Shown: positions 17,501-25,373 of the stretch, piece by piece
Layout: each line of letters starts with the position of its first letter
Position numbering within the stretch: position 1 is the stretch's first letter
Origin: HXMU1420-2 sp040830545
Lineage (GTDB): Bacteria > Pseudomonadota > Alphaproteobacteria > Rhodobacterales > Rhodobacteraceae
Length of the DNA: 38,629 bases
Assembly: GCA_040830545.1 (NCBI GenBank)
Contig: JBFOMB010000171.1
Location: 1 to 38,629 of the forward strand
Direction of reading: 5' to 3'
The notes under the pieces: model-generated
Databases searched by the model: none
What the model saw: only the letters and a program-made list of their open reading frames with translations
Told to the model about the DNA's origin: nothing
Program-made: the position numbers and the translations under genes

Positions 17501-18106
17501 CCCGACCAGTTTGGCGAGTTTGGAGACCTGGTGGCTGGTGGAAATCTGGGTGAAGCCGATTTCGCCGGCAATCTCAGCCACGCGCTGTTCATGCATCGGG
17601 TTCAGATAGGCATGGAGCCCGGCCACGGCGAGCGCGCGAATGCCTTTGTCATAAGCAGCTTGCAGGGCGGTACGTGCGCTGTCCTCGTCCAGCGGGATCA
17701 GGACGTTTCCGTCCGCATCCAGCCGTTCGTCCATTTCAGCCACGTCCTGGTAGAGCAACTCAGGGCGTTGAATGTGCAGATCGAACAGCTTCGGGCGGGT
17801 CTGGTATCCGATCAGCAGTAGGTCCCGGAACCCTTTGGTGATCAACAGCAGTACATCTTCGCCCTTGCGCTCCAACAGAGCATTTGTGGCAACGGTTGTT
17901 CCCATCTTGACCGCGTTGATCGCGCCATCGGGGAAGTCGCCGGTCACATCCATCATCTCGCGAATGCCCTGAACGGCGGCGTCCTTGTAGCGTTCGGGGT
18001 TCTCGCTCAGCAGTTTGTGGGTGCGGATCGTGCCATCGGGTTCACGCGCCACGATGTCGGTGAAAGTGCCGCCACGGTCGATCCAGAATTCCCACTTCGC
18101 GTCCAT
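14528..18106 (-). CDS. 5-oxoprolinase (fused hydantoinase A/B), ATP-hydrolysing
   Basis: 1192 residues from the ATG at 18106, preceded by CGGAGGACATC; the open frame runs on to 18211 without support. It joins the HyuA half (residues about 1-680) and the HyuB half (about 700-1190) in one chain, as in eukaryotic and many bacterial 5-oxoprolinases (about 1200-1290 aa). HyuA shows the nucleotide-binding motif DRGGTFTDIV at residues 10-19 and GFDMGGTSTDVS. HyuB begins with EVMSNLFMSVADQMG and contains LNSPYNGGTHLPDVT. The family opens 5-oxo-L-proline to glutamate using ATP; hydantoinase or acetophenone carboxylase relatives are less likely because they are usually split. It is divergent from mutL and transcribed alone. 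Confidence 0.92.
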   Translation of the reverse strand: MDAKWEFWIDRGGTFTDIVAREPDGTIRTHKLLSENPERYKDAAVQGIREMMDVTGDFPDGAINAVKMGTTVATNALLERKGEDVLLLITKGFRDLLLIGYQTRPKLFDLHIQRPELLYQDVAEMDERLDADGNVLIPLDEDSARTALQAAYDKGIRALAVAGLHAYLNPMHEQRVAEIAGEIGFTQISTSHQVSKLAKLVGRGDTTVVDAYLSPILRRYVDQVAGALDLGRACERLLFMQSSGGLTDARLFQGKDAILSGPAGGIVGMVKTAEAVGHDKLIGFDMGGTSTDVSHYAGSYERSFETEVAGVRMRAPMMDIHTVAAGGGSICRFAEGRFQVGPESAGADPGPACYRRGGPLTVTDCNVMLGKLNPDHFPAVFGPNGDEKLDRDIVRQKFANLAEEVAQATDEAPRAPEDMAEGFLRIAVDNMANAIKKISVQRGHDVTDYTLQCFGGAGGQHACLVADALGMRRVFIHPHAGVLSAYGMGLAEIRALREAQLDAPLVEVAAAKQALATISAEAEAEVRDQGAARVRTEARAHLRYDGSHQALEVPFGSVEQMQTAFEAVHRARFGFISPERGLLFEMLSAEAIGDTGEAPAAALFGNDDTARAQIPVYVDGTVQQVPLYDRTHLSATARIPGPAVITEPTGTNVVEPGWTAHLDEMGNLILDRTEDLARARAAGTEADPVLLEVMSNLFMSVADQMGATLANTSWSVNIKERLDFSCAIFDETGDLVANAPHVPVHLGSMSDSIKTVMRENAGDIHEGDAFMLNSPYNGGTHLPDVTVVTPVFADGRPVFWLGSRGHHADIGGRTPGSAPPDSTHIDEEGVLIDNVRLVSQGELQLDRAEAVLASGRYPCRNIPQNMADLKAQVAANETGRQELLKVCRQYGLDVVMAYMRHVQDNAEESVRRVLTSLPGGSYTYPMDHGAQIQVAVSVDQDKREAVIDFTGTSPQHPGNFNAPSAVCRAVVLYVFRTLVGQNIPLNEGCLHPLRIIIPEGSLLNPTYPAAVISGNTEVSQAACNALYGAIGFIAGSQATMNNFVWGNDDFQNYETICGGTGAGPGFDGCDAIQTHMTNTRSTDPEILEKRFPVRLEEFGIRDGSGGDGQWRGGHGCIRRLRFLTPVTVTTLCSHRIVPPFGADGGAEGAVGLNWAEMPDGGRVDLKGFDEIDLPVGAVYGIATPGGGGWGRG

Positions 18107-18134
18107 GATGTCCTCCGAAACATGCTGCCGGGAA

Positions 18135-18163
18135 GTGATCGCGCCCGTTTGTGGGGAAGTCAA
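18135..18163 (-). promoter_or_regulatory. Possible promoter of the 5-oxoprolinase gene
   Basis: On the minus strand TTGACT (18163-18158, 5/6) is followed after 17 bp by GATCAC (18140-18135, 3/6). A start near 18128 would leave a 22-nt leader carrying the GGAGG ribosome site. The weak -10 box makes this tentative. Confidence 0.3.
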
Positions 18164-18201
18164 TTGGGGAGGATGGAACGGCGCTCGGGCCATGCCCATC
18201 G

Positions 18202-18228
18202 CCCCGCCCACCCATCACTAAGGCGGGG
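18202..18228. repeat. Inverted repeat in the 5-oxoprolinase / mutL divergent gap
   Basis: CCCCGCC (18202-18208) and GGCGGGG (18222-18228), seven perfect base pairs with a 13-bp spacer; the arm centres are 20 bp apart. It lies 38 bp before the mutL start codon. It may be an operator or a hairpin in the mutL leader; no T-run follows. Confidence 0.35.
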
Positions 18229-18265
18229 TGGCAGAATCGTTGCTGGCCGTGCTAGGTTTTGGGGT

Positions 18266-20119
18266 ATGGTGAGTGTAGAGCACAATATAAGTGGCGCGCG
18301 GCCCGTGATCCGGCAGTTGGACGAGGCAGCGATCAATCGGATTGCGGCGGGTGAGGTGGTGGAACGTCCTGCCTCTGCTGTCAAGGAGCTGGTTGAAAAT
18401 GCCGTGGATGCCGGGGCCACCCGCATTGCGGTTGAGATCGCGGATGGTGGCAAGACGCTGATCCGGGTAACTGATGATGGCTGCGGGATGACAGGCGTGG
18501 AACTGCCGTTGGCGCTGTCGCGCCATGCGACATCCAAGATTGACGGGTCCGACCTGCTGGACATTCATACGTTCGGGTTCCGTGGCGAGGCGTTGCCATC
18601 GCTGGGGGCAGTCGGGCGGCTGTCGCTTGTTAGCCGGGCCGCAGGTGCGGATGGGGCCGAGTTGCGCGTTGAAGGCGGCGCGTTGGGTGAGGTGCGACCG
18701 GCACCTGCCCGGCAGGGCACGCAGGTGGAGTTGCGCGACTTGTTTTATGCCACCCCGGCCCGATTGAAGTTCATGCGAACCGACCGGGCTGAGGCGCAGG
18801 CGGTTGGTGACGTGGTCAAACGGTTGGCCATGGCAGAACCTGCTACAGGGTTCACGCTTACGGATGTGTCGGGTGGCAAATCACGACAAGTGTTCCGGGC
18901 TGATCCAGAAAGCGGGGATCTATTTGACGCGTTGTCCGGGCGGTTGGCCCGCGTGATGGGGCGGGAGTTCTGCGACGACGCAATCCGGATTGAGGCCGAG
19001 CGCGAGGGGATCGCCCTGCGCGGCTTTGCGGGCCTGCCGACCTATTCGCGTGGCGCAGCGGTGGCGCAATACCTGTTTGTGAACGGGCGGCCAGTGAAGG
19101 ACCGGATGCTGACCGGGGCCTTGCGCGCAGCTTACAGCGATTTCCTTAGCCGGGATCGACACCCGGCTGCGGCGTTGTATCTGGACTGCGATCCACGGCT
19201 GGTGGACGTGAACGTGCACCCGGCCAAGTCCGAAGTGCGTTTCCGTGACCCCGGCATTGCGCGTGGGCTGATTGTGACGGCTCTGCGACACGCATTGGCG
19301 GAGGCAGGGCATCGCGCCTCGTCCACCGTCGCTGATGCGGTCCTTGGTGCTGCGCGGCCTGAACCGGTTGGTCCTGCGCGTATTTATCAGATGGATCGCC
19401 CTTCGCTTGTCGCGCGCAACCTGTCTTATGCGGCACAGGCGCCGATACAGGACGAACCCGGGTTTCAGGAAATGGCGCAGGCGTACACCGCGCGCGCAGT
19501 GGAGCCGGTCGAAGAGGAAGCGCCCGCGACCGATGAGACCCTGCCGCTGGGCGTCGCAAGAGGGCAGGTGCACGAAAACTACATCATTGCTCAGACAGCT
19601 ACGGGTATGGTCATTGTCGACCAGCATGCGGCGCATGAACGGCTGGTCTACGAGCGGCTGAAGGCGCAGATGGCCGAAACCGGCGTTGCCGCGCAGGCCT
19701 TGCTGATCCCGGAGATCGTGGAACTGTCCGAAGGCGATTGCGCGCGCCTGATGGCGCAGGCCGATGCCCTGTCCCGGATGGGGCTGACGTTGGAACCGTT
19801 CGGCGGTGGGGCGGTTGCTGTTAGAGAAACCCCGGCCCTGCTGGGAGAGGTCAACGCCGAGGCGATGCTGCGCGACATTCTGGACGAGTTGGACGATCAG
19901 GGCGAAAGCGATCTGGTTCAGTCCCGCATCGAAGCCATCCTGAGCCGCGTCGCTTGCCATGGCTCGATCCGGTCGGGTCGCCGCATGCGGGCCGAGGAAA
20001 TGAATGCGCTATTGCGGGAGATGGAGGCAACGCCCCATTCCGGCCAATGCAACCACGGGCGACCCACCTATGTTGAACTGAAGTTGACTGACATTGAACG
20101 GCTGTTCGGGCGCACATGA
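18266..20119 (+). CDS. mutL: DNA mismatch repair protein MutL with endonuclease motif
   Basis: 617 residues from the ATG at 18266, chosen because the conserved start of the fold (PVIRQLDEAAINRIAAGE) begins at about residue 13. The open frame reaches further upstream, across the divergent promoter region. GHKL ATPase motifs: ELVENAVDAG (41-50), TDDGCGM (about 69-75) and TFGFRGEALPS (about 102-112). The C-terminal domain carries the metal-binding nicking-endonuclease motif DQHA-x2-E-x4-E (DQHAAHERLVYE, about 451-462) and the late motif CNHGRP. This MutL therefore nicks DNA itself and needs no MutH, as is usual outside the gamma-proteobacterial Dam/MutH group. It overlaps rmuC by four bases (ATGA). 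Confidence 0.97.
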   Translation: MVSVEHNISGARPVIRQLDEAAINRIAAGEVVERPASAVKELVENAVDAGATRIAVEIADGGKTLIRVTDDGCGMTGVELPLALSRHATSKIDGSDLLDIHTFGFRGEALPSLGAVGRLSLVSRAAGADGAELRVEGGALGEVRPAPARQGTQVELRDLFYATPARLKFMRTDRAEAQAVGDVVKRLAMAEPATGFTLTDVSGGKSRQVFRADPESGDLFDALSGRLARVMGREFCDDAIRIEAEREGIALRGFAGLPTYSRGAAVAQYLFVNGRPVKDRMLTGALRAAYSDFLSRDRHPAAALYLDCDPRLVDVNVHPAKSEVRFRDPGIARGLIVTALRHALAEAGHRASSTVADAVLGAARPEPVGPARIYQMDRPSLVARNLSYAAQAPIQDEPGFQEMAQAYTARAVEPVEEEAPATDETLPLGVARGQVHENYIIAQTATGMVIVDQHAAHERLVYERLKAQMAETGVAAQALLIPEIVELSEGDCARLMAQADALSRMGLTLEPFGGGAVAVRETPALLGEVNAEAMLRDILDELDDQGESDLVQSRIEAILSRVACHGSIRSGRRMRAEEMNALLREMEATPHSGQCNHGRPTYVELKLTDIERLFGRT

Positions 20120-21354
20120 TCCAGATTGGTGATCAGACTTATGCTTTGGACGACCCAATGGTGATTGGTGCAGGGGGGCTGCTTGCCCTGCTGTTGTTGA
20201 TTGTCCTCCTGCTTTGGCTCGCGCTGCGGGCTGCCAACCGATCTGCGCAGGCCATCCTGCCCCTCACGCAGCAGGTCGGTCAGCTGGGCCAAAGCGTGCA
20301 GCATCTGGGACAGGGTCAGGCGCAGTTGCAGGGCGGGTTGCAGCAGGTGTCGGACACACAGGCTAATGCGCAGGTGCAGGTGATCCAGACGATGGAAACC
20401 CGACTGGCGGACGTACAGCAGAACATGGCCGACCGGCTGGCCGACAACGCCATGCGAGCCAACCGCGCCCTGACCGAAATGCAGGAACGGATGAAGGAAA
20501 GCCTGCATGGCTCCTCCAAACAAACCGCGACGTCGCTGACGGCTCTGCAAGAACGGCTCAAGGCCATCGACAAGGCGCAGGACAACATCACCAAGCTTTC
20601 CGGTGACGTACTGAGCCTTCAGGACATTCTGTCGAACAAACAGCGCAGGGGCATGTTTGGGGAAATCCAGCTGAATGACATCGTGGCCAAGGCGCTGCCA
20701 GCGGATGCCTATGCGTTCCAGGCGACCCTATCGAACGGCAAACGCGCCGATTGCCTGATCCACCTGCCCAACCCGCCGGGGCCCATTGTCATTGACGCAA
20801 AATTCCCGCTGGAGGATTTCGAGGCGCTGGCCGCCGCAGAAACCAAGGATCAGGCGGAGCGTGCGCTCAAGGCGTTTGGCAACGCGGTCCGTGTCCATAT
20901 CCGCGCCATTGCCGAACGTTACATTCTGGACGGTGAGACCGCTGACGGCGCGTTGATGTTCATCCCGTCCGAGGCGATCTATGCCGAACTTCACGCCCGT
21001 TTGCCCCACGTCGTGCGAGAAGGGTTCGAAGCACGGGTATGGATCGTCTCGCCCACCACCTGCATGGCCACGCTCAACACCATGCGCGCAATCCTCAAGG
21101 ACGCAAGGATGCGCGAACAGGCGGGCGCGATCCGCAAGGAATTGGCCGCCCTGCACAAGGACGTGGAACGGCTGGGCGATCGTGTCGGCAATCTGGACCG
21201 GCATTTCTCACAGGCGCAGAAAGACATTGGAGAGATCAAGATCAGCGCGGACAAAGCTGGTCGCCGCGCCCTGCGGCTGGATCGCTTCGATTTCGAGGAT
21301 GTTGCGACGGAAGAAGGCGCGCAGGTCGTACCACTAACAAAGCCGGACGCATAA
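20116..21354 (+). CDS. rmuC: DNA recombination protein RmuC
   Basis: 412 residues. A single N-terminal transmembrane helix (about residues 17-37) is followed by a long coiled coil (about 45-170, rich in QxL/xxQ repeats). After that comes the RmuC nuclease-like domain, with QRRGMFGEIQL (about 176-186), NGKRADCLIHLP, IVIDAKFPLEDFEAL and FIPSEAIYAEL, which are standard for the family. RmuC limits inversions at short inverted repeats; its exact biochemistry is unsettled. The four-base overlap with mutL implies shared transcription and a common genome-stability role. Confidence 0.95.
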   Translation: MIQIGDQTYALDDPMVIGAGGLLALLLLIVLLLWLALRAANRSAQAILPLTQQVGQLGQSVQHLGQGQAQLQGGLQQVSDTQANAQVQVIQTMETRLADVQQNMADRLADNAMRANRALTEMQERMKESLHGSSKQTATSLTALQERLKAIDKAQDNITKLSGDVLSLQDILSNKQRRGMFGEIQLNDIVAKALPADAYAFQATLSNGKRADCLIHLPNPPGPIVIDAKFPLEDFEALAAAETKDQAERALKAFGNAVRVHIRAIAERYILDGETADGALMFIPSEAIYAELHARLPHVVREGFEARVWIVSPTTCMATLNTMRAILKDARMREQAGAIRKELAALHKDVERLGDRVGNLDRHFSQAQKDIGEIKISADKAGRRALRLDRFDFEDVATEEGAQVVPLTKPDA

Positions 21355-21417
21355 TTCGTTCCGAAACGACACGAAATTGCTAAGCTTGGCGAAAACAACA
21401 AGCAGGAGGCGGCGCAT

Positions 21418-22713
21418 ATGCCTGCACCCGACTCCAATCCCGAACTTGCGGTCCTGTTCCGCACGGCTGAACTGGAGGCCGAACGAATCGTATCCGTCGC
21501 GCGGATGATCGCAGCGGCAGGTCTGTTCCTGTTTCTGATCGTGGCAATCCCCCCGCCAGAGGAATCCCGGCACACCGTTCTGGTGCGGCAGGGCTATTTC
21601 GCGCTGTTCACCATGCTCGGCTATTTCCTGATCGGGTTCACATCGTGGGTGTTGCTGAGGTTCCAGCGCTTCCACCGATGGATGGCATGGCCCTTTGCAA
21701 TGGCGGACGCCTTGTTTGTCATCGTCGCGGTGTGGAGCAGCATGGAGAATGTCGGGCTGATGGGGGATACGGTGTTCCTCTACCCGTCCGTCTGGTTGAT
21801 CCCGCTGGTGCTGAGCTTTGGCGTGTTGCGGGGTGATCCCCGGGTTTTGGCGGGCACGGTTCTGGCATTGTTGGTCGGTCTGGCCATTCTGGTCAGCATC
21901 GACGCCTGGGCGACCAAAGGCACCGGGGGCAGCCGGGTGTGGCTGTTCCTGGCCCCGCCGCCAAACATCATGCGTCTGATCCTGATTGCGCTGGGTGGTG
22001 GCGTGATGGTCTATGCCGCGCGACAAACGAGGCTTTTGTTGCACAGTTCCATCGAAACGTCTGTCCGGAACGCCAATCTGACGCGTTACCTGCCGGCCAA
22101 GCTGGCCCCCCAATTGGCCGCCGGGCATCTGGATCAACTGCGGCGCGGGCAGCGCGAGGATGTGGCGGTTCTATTTGCGGATATACGCGGGTTCACGCAA
22201 TTGTCCGAGCAGATGACGCCGCAGCAGGTCTCTGACTTCGTGACCGCATTTCGCGCACGAGTGTCGACGGTGGTGACAGCCCATGACGGGGTGATCGACA
22301 AGTTTATGGGCGATGCGGTCATGGTGCTGTTCATTGAACCGGACGCGCCGGGCCGGGCGGCGGCAAACGGTCTGGCATGTGCGACCGACCTTAACACAGC
22401 GTTTCAGGAATGGTCCCGTGCGCGCGTGGCGGCTGGGGAGGGCAAGGTGAATGTGGGCATCGGCCTGCATTTCGGGACCGTGTTCAGTGGTGTCGTAGGG
22501 GATGAGACCCGACTGGAATACTCGGTGTTTGGCGACACAGTGAACGTCGCCGCACGGTTACAGGAGATGTCCAAGGAGCTGCCGTCGTCGATCCTTGCCT
22601 CGCGCGAGGTGGTGTCCGCTGCGCAGGCAAAAGGTTGGTCACAGATTGCGGAAACCCCATTGCGAGGCCGGGCAGGCGACATGGCGATCATGGCACCTGT
22701 AGCCGAGGACTAA
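21418..22713 (+). CDS. Membrane class III adenylate/guanylate cyclase (six helices plus catalytic domain)
   Basis: 431 residues. The ATG at 21418 follows AGCAGGAGGC (21401-21410). The N-terminal half has six predicted transmembrane helices (about residues 20-205), with no recognised sensor fold. The short linker TRYLPAKLAPQLAAG leads to the catalytic domain (about 230-415). Both metal aspartates are present (LFADIRGFT and DKFMGDAVMVLF, the latter with the substrate-contacting lysine), as are the transition-state Asn/Arg pair in VNVAARL. The adenine-specifying position holds Ser in EYSVFGDTVN, so cAMP is likely but cGMP cannot be excluded. It lies 63 bp after rmuC and converges on chrR. It should be active as a dimer. 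Confidence 0.9.
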   Translation: MPAPDSNPELAVLFRTAELEAERIVSVARMIAAAGLFLFLIVAIPPPEESRHTVLVRQGYFALFTMLGYFLIGFTSWVLLRFQRFHRWMAWPFAMADALFVIVAVWSSMENVGLMGDTVFLYPSVWLIPLVLSFGVLRGDPRVLAGTVLALLVGLAILVSIDAWATKGTGGSRVWLFLAPPPNIMRLILIALGGGVMVYAARQTRLLLHSSIETSVRNANLTRYLPAKLAPQLAAGHLDQLRRGQREDVAVLFADIRGFTQLSEQMTPQQVSDFVTAFRARVSTVVTAHDGVIDKFMGDAVMVLFIEPDAPGRAAANGLACATDLNTAFQEWSRARVAAGEGKVNVGIGLHFGTVFSGVVGDETRLEYSVFGDTVNVAARLQEMSKELPSSILASREVVSAAQAKGWSQIAETPLRGRAGDMAIMAPVAED

Positions 22714-22745
22714 GCAACGGGGATTCGGGCGTCGGTAACCGGGCG

Positions 22746-23408
22746 TCAGATCCGCAGCAACGGCTGTAACAGGCGTGGGACCAGTTTGCGGAACCTGAGC
22801 GGTGCATCCGTCACGGCGAGGCAGATGCAATCCGCACCTACGTCCGCAATCGGTGTGTGTTCGACATGCTCATCTGCCGTCTCCACATCCCCGCGAGCGA
22901 AATACTCATCCTCGTCCAGAAACGCGCCTTGAAGCACCATGGTCAGTTCCGTACCCCGATGGCCATGGTCAGGGATGGCCGTGCCTGCCGGAATGTATAA
23001 AAGCCGCGCGGAACCTGAGGCCCCAGCGGTCAAAATCGCCTGCCGCACGCCCATACCTACCGGCCGCCATCGGATCGATTCCAGATCGCCGCCAACATAA
23101 TCCTGCAATGGGGAGGGCAGCACACCCTTGGACCGGCGCGGGGCCGCGGGCTTGGCGGGTTCGCTGATCCGGTTCAAAACGGCGCTCAAAGCGTCACCGC
23201 CCACGGCAACCGGCGCATCCGGTGCTGTTTCGACCAATGCGCCGCCCAACGCATCATAGCTTTCCACAATGGCGCGGCAGTGGTCGCAGATCGAGATATG
23301 GGCAGCAACCATCAGATTGAACGCCTCGGGCAGTGTCCCGGCGGAGTAGCCGAATAGCAGTTCTTCGCTCAGGTGATGTTGAATGGAATGGCTCATCTTT
23401 GCTGTCAC
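22746..23408 (-). CDS. chrR: Zinc anti-sigma factor ChrR
   Basis: 220 residues. The N-terminal ZAS domain shows the zinc motif HISICDHC (HxxxCxxC) plus an upstream histidine in HHLSEELL. The C-terminal cupin domain keeps the metal ligands of Rhodobacter ChrR: HxH and Glu in DHGHRGTE, and a later histidine in EHVEHTP. ChrR holds RpoE inactive until singlet oxygen or organic peroxide triggers its loss; the cupin is needed for that response. The reading frame starts with a GTG that overlaps the rpoE stop (GTGA); an ATG twelve bases further in (23396) is the alternative. The two genes form one operon. Confidence 0.95.
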   Translation of the reverse strand: MTAKMSHSIQHHLSEELLFGYSAGTLPEAFNLMVAAHISICDHCRAIVESYDALGGALVETAPDAPVAVGGDALSAVLNRISEPAKPAAPRRSKGVLPSPLQDYVGGDLESIRWRPVGMGVRQAILTAGASGSARLLYIPAGTAIPDHGHRGTELTMVLQGAFLDEDEYFARGDVETADEHVEHTPIADVGADCICLAVTDAPLRFRKLVPRLLQPLLRI

Positions 23409-24028
23409 TTCATGGCATGGCGCAGGCGGTCCAGCGCCAGTCGGATACGGGATTTGATCGTGCCCAGCGGCAACCCTGTTTGCGAGGCGATCTCGCGGTG
23501 GCTCAGGTCACCGAAATAGGCCTGTTCGATCAATGCTCTTTGCGCGTCGGGCAGGGCAGTCATGGCCTCCCTCAGTCGCGAACTTTCCTGTTGTAGGGCC
23601 AGTACATCCGCCTGGTCCGGTTCAGCCTCGGGTCCCCAGGTCAGATCCTCGGGCTCGGGCCGTCTTTCTTTGCGCAGAAGGTCGATCCTGCGGTTTCGGG
23701 CAATTGTGAAAATCCACGTCGCGACCGAGGCACGTGACGCATCAAACAGATGCGCTTTGCGCCACAGCGTGACCATCACGTCCTGTGCGCATTCCTCGGC
23801 CATACTGGCATCCGCACCACTTTTGATCAGGAACCCCTTCACGCGCGGCGCGAAGTGGTCAAAAAGCGCCACAAAGGCGTCCCGATCCTGATGATCGCGG
23901 ATTTGCTCCACACATTTTACCCATTTCTCTTCGGTCAAACGCGCGTCCCTGCGTTGGTCAGATGTCTCAGCCGCCCGCCGTGCGGGTGCTGTGACAGGTT
24001 TCGGGATCGTGTCTGCCGTGGTCAACAT
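23405..24028 (-). CDS. rpoE: ECF sigma factor RpoE (ChrR-controlled, photooxidative stress)
   Basis: 207 residues from the ATG at 24028. Region 2 runs from about 50 to 120 (AFVALFDHFAPRVKGFL, ECAQDVMVTLWRKA, ATWIFTIARNRRIDLLRK). Region 4 runs from about 150 to 205 (LPDAQRALIEQAYFGDLSHREIA, GTIKSRIRLALDRLR). Partnering with ChrR and region sequences place it with R. sphaeroides RpoE (ECF11). The ATG has no ribosome site, and a matching RpoE promoter would start transcription almost on it. A TTG at 23938 with AGGGA seven bases before it would give a 177-residue protein starting at LTEEKW, closer to the family's usual length. The true start is therefore uncertain. It overlaps chrR by four bases. 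Confidence 0.93.
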   Translation of the reverse strand: MLTTADTIPKPVTAPARRAAETSDQRRDARLTEEKWVKCVEQIRDHQDRDAFVALFDHFAPRVKGFLIKSGADASMAEECAQDVMVTLWRKAHLFDASRASVATWIFTIARNRRIDLLRKERRPEPEDLTWGPEAEPDQADVLALQQESSRLREAMTALPDAQRALIEQAYFGDLSHREIASQTGLPLGTIKSRIRLALDRLRHAMK

Positions 24029-24032
24029 GAAA

Positions 24033-24062
24033 CATGTACGCAGGGCGGATCGGGGTGGATCA
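24033..24062 (-). promoter_or_regulatory. Probable RpoE-dependent autoregulatory promoter of rpoE-chrR
   Basis: On the minus strand TGATCC (24062-24057) is followed after exactly 18 bp by TACATG (24038-24033). The known Rhodobacter RpoE consensus is TGATCC at -35 and TA-rich at -10 with this spacing. The predicted start is near 24027, on top of the first ATG of rpoE. Confidence 0.6.
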
Positions 24063-24091
24063 GCGATAGCTGGAAAAAAGTGGGGAATTCT

Positions 24092-24102
24092 TGACTTAGT
24101 CA
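24092..24102. repeat. Short palindrome upstream of the rpoE promoter
   Basis: TGACT-T-AGTCA, five-base arms around one central base, 30 bp upstream of the proposed rpoE -35 box and 13 bp outside the cyclase stop. It could be an activator site, but at this length it may also be chance. Confidence 0.2.
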
Positions 24103-24114
24103 GCGGTCGCCAAG

Positions 24115-25269
24115 CTAACCCTCTGAAGAAATCCGGGAAAGTTCCACATCGCCCACTACACCACGGATTGCGAATCCACCGACGGGCTGCAATCCATCGT
24201 GGCAGTATTGCGCAACGTTGGCGGTCACCAACGCCCGTTCGTCCAGTGACTTGCACATATTCTGAACACGGCTGGCAACATTAACGGCTGGTCCGATCAC
24301 CGTGAAATCCAGACGATCCGGGCTGCCGATATTGCCGAGGGTTACGGTGCCGAAGTCCATTCCAATGACAAATGCGATTGGATCGCCCCCGTCTTTCGCG
24401 TTGTAATGGTCCAGAGCTTTCAGAGCCTGCTGTGCGGCCTTCACCGCAGACTGACAGGCGGTATCAGGTCCGTCATCGCTCGCAAACATCGCCAGCACAC
24501 CGTCGCCCATGAATTTCAGAACGTCCCCACCTTCGGCCTGGATCGGGGTGACAACCATGTCAAAAAAGTCACCCAGCACGGACAATAGGCGGGCATCGGA
24601 CCATGTTTCAGTTTTGGCCGTGTACCCCCGCAGGTCCGCGAACAGAATCGCGGCCTCGATACTTTTGTGCTCGCCTCGATTGATCCGTCCGGCACCAACC
24701 TCGGAAGCCGGCACGCGACCCAGATAGGTTTCCAGCAGACTGCGTTGGGATTCGCGCATGGCAATGGGTTCCAGTGCGGCGGCGAGGGCGTATCGCGTCG
24801 CTTGCAGATCAGCCACCTGCGCCTCAGAAAATCCTTCAGGCGCATCCGTGACAAAACTGCTGCCCTGGGCAGAGCCATCGCCATACTCCAGTGGCATGGC
24901 CAGGAAATCTGTCGCTCCGGCATCGGCCAATTCACGATAGACGATGTGCTCATGTGACAAATCCAAATCCACCAGACGTTTGCGCAGAACCTGCCGCGTG
25001 CTCAGCACAAACTCGAAAGGGCTGCCTTCCCAGGCACTGGTGCTCAGCACCTCGACCGGCACGACATATTTGTGCGTGTTGTCTGGCGTCCAGATGATCC
25101 CCCAGGCACTCAGCAGCGGGTTAGAGTATCGCTGTGCAACCCGCGCACGGGAAACCGGGATGCCGAGCATGCGCAGGTTCGTGCAGTATTTGTCCACGAT
25201 CTGGCTTGCATCGCCCAGCAGCCGAGCTTCGGAAATCAGCCAAGTGTTCAGGTCGGAAATGCTGTTCAT
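24115..25269 (-). CDS. Soluble class III adenylate/guanylate cyclase
   Basis: 384 residues from the ATG at 25269, preceded by CGAGGCACTTG; the open frame extends to 25455 across the divergent gap without support. No transmembrane helix is seen. Residues about 1-190 are a mixed alpha/beta region that may be a sensor domain; I do not recognise it. The catalytic domain (about 210-380) has both metal aspartates (LFADLRGYT; LKFMGDGVLAMF with the lysine) and the transition-state pair in VNVASRV. The nucleotide-specifying position is Thr in DFTVIGPAVN, so cAMP is the likelier product. It lies between rpoE and the FAD-oxidoreductase operon and reads towards rpoE, with about 50 bp before the rpoE promoter and no terminator visible. 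Confidence 0.88.
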   Translation of the reverse strand: MNSISDLNTWLISEARLLGDASQIVDKYCTNLRMLGIPVSRARVAQRYSNPLLSAWGIIWTPDNTHKYVVPVEVLSTSAWEGSPFEFVLSTRQVLRKRLVDLDLSHEHIVYRELADAGATDFLAMPLEYGDGSAQGSSFVTDAPEGFSEAQVADLQATRYALAAALEPIAMRESQRSLLETYLGRVPASEVGAGRINRGEHKSIEAAILFADLRGYTAKTETWSDARLLSVLGDFFDMVVTPIQAEGGDVLKFMGDGVLAMFASDDGPDTACQSAVKAAQQALKALDHYNAKDGGDPIAFVIGMDFGTVTLGNIGSPDRLDFTVIGPAVNVASRVQNMCKSLDERALVTANVAQYCHDGLQPVGGFAIRGVVGDVELSRISSEG

Positions 25270-25363
25270 CAAGTGCCTCGGATCGGTGTTCAGCACAACG
25301 CTACGATGTTTCAACTCATCTTGCGAAGGACAACCACGCCCGCTCTCCGCATTCCGTGAACAG

Positions 25364-25373
25364 ATGTGCACAT
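25364..25373. repeat. 10-bp palindrome in the cyclase / FAD operon divergent gap
   Basis: ATGTGCACAT is a perfect palindrome followed by an A/T-rich stretch (ATTTTTT). It lies about midway in the 179-bp region that must contain promoters for both directions. I found no convincing -35/-10 pair and no RpoE-type box in this gap. Confidence 0.3.

Noticed and set aside
16670..17821. Long open frame antisense to the 5-oxoprolinase gene
   Set aside because: Shadow of the HyuA half; no domain recognised and no promoter or ribosome site.
21356..21369. TCGTT-CCGA-AACGA hairpin after rmuC
   Set aside because: Five pairs, half of them A-T, with no T-run; not a convincing terminator.
22726..22747. Direct repeat CGGGCGTC-N6-CGGGCGTC between the membrane cyclase and chrR
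   Set aside because: It overlaps the chrR stop, forms no hairpin and has no T-run; likely chance in GC-rich DNA.
25095..25126. TGATCC followed by a TA-containing hexamer, as a possible RpoE promoter for the FAD operon
   Set aside because: The spacer would be 20-21 bp instead of about 18, and the site lies inside the cyclase gene 320 bp or more from the operon start.
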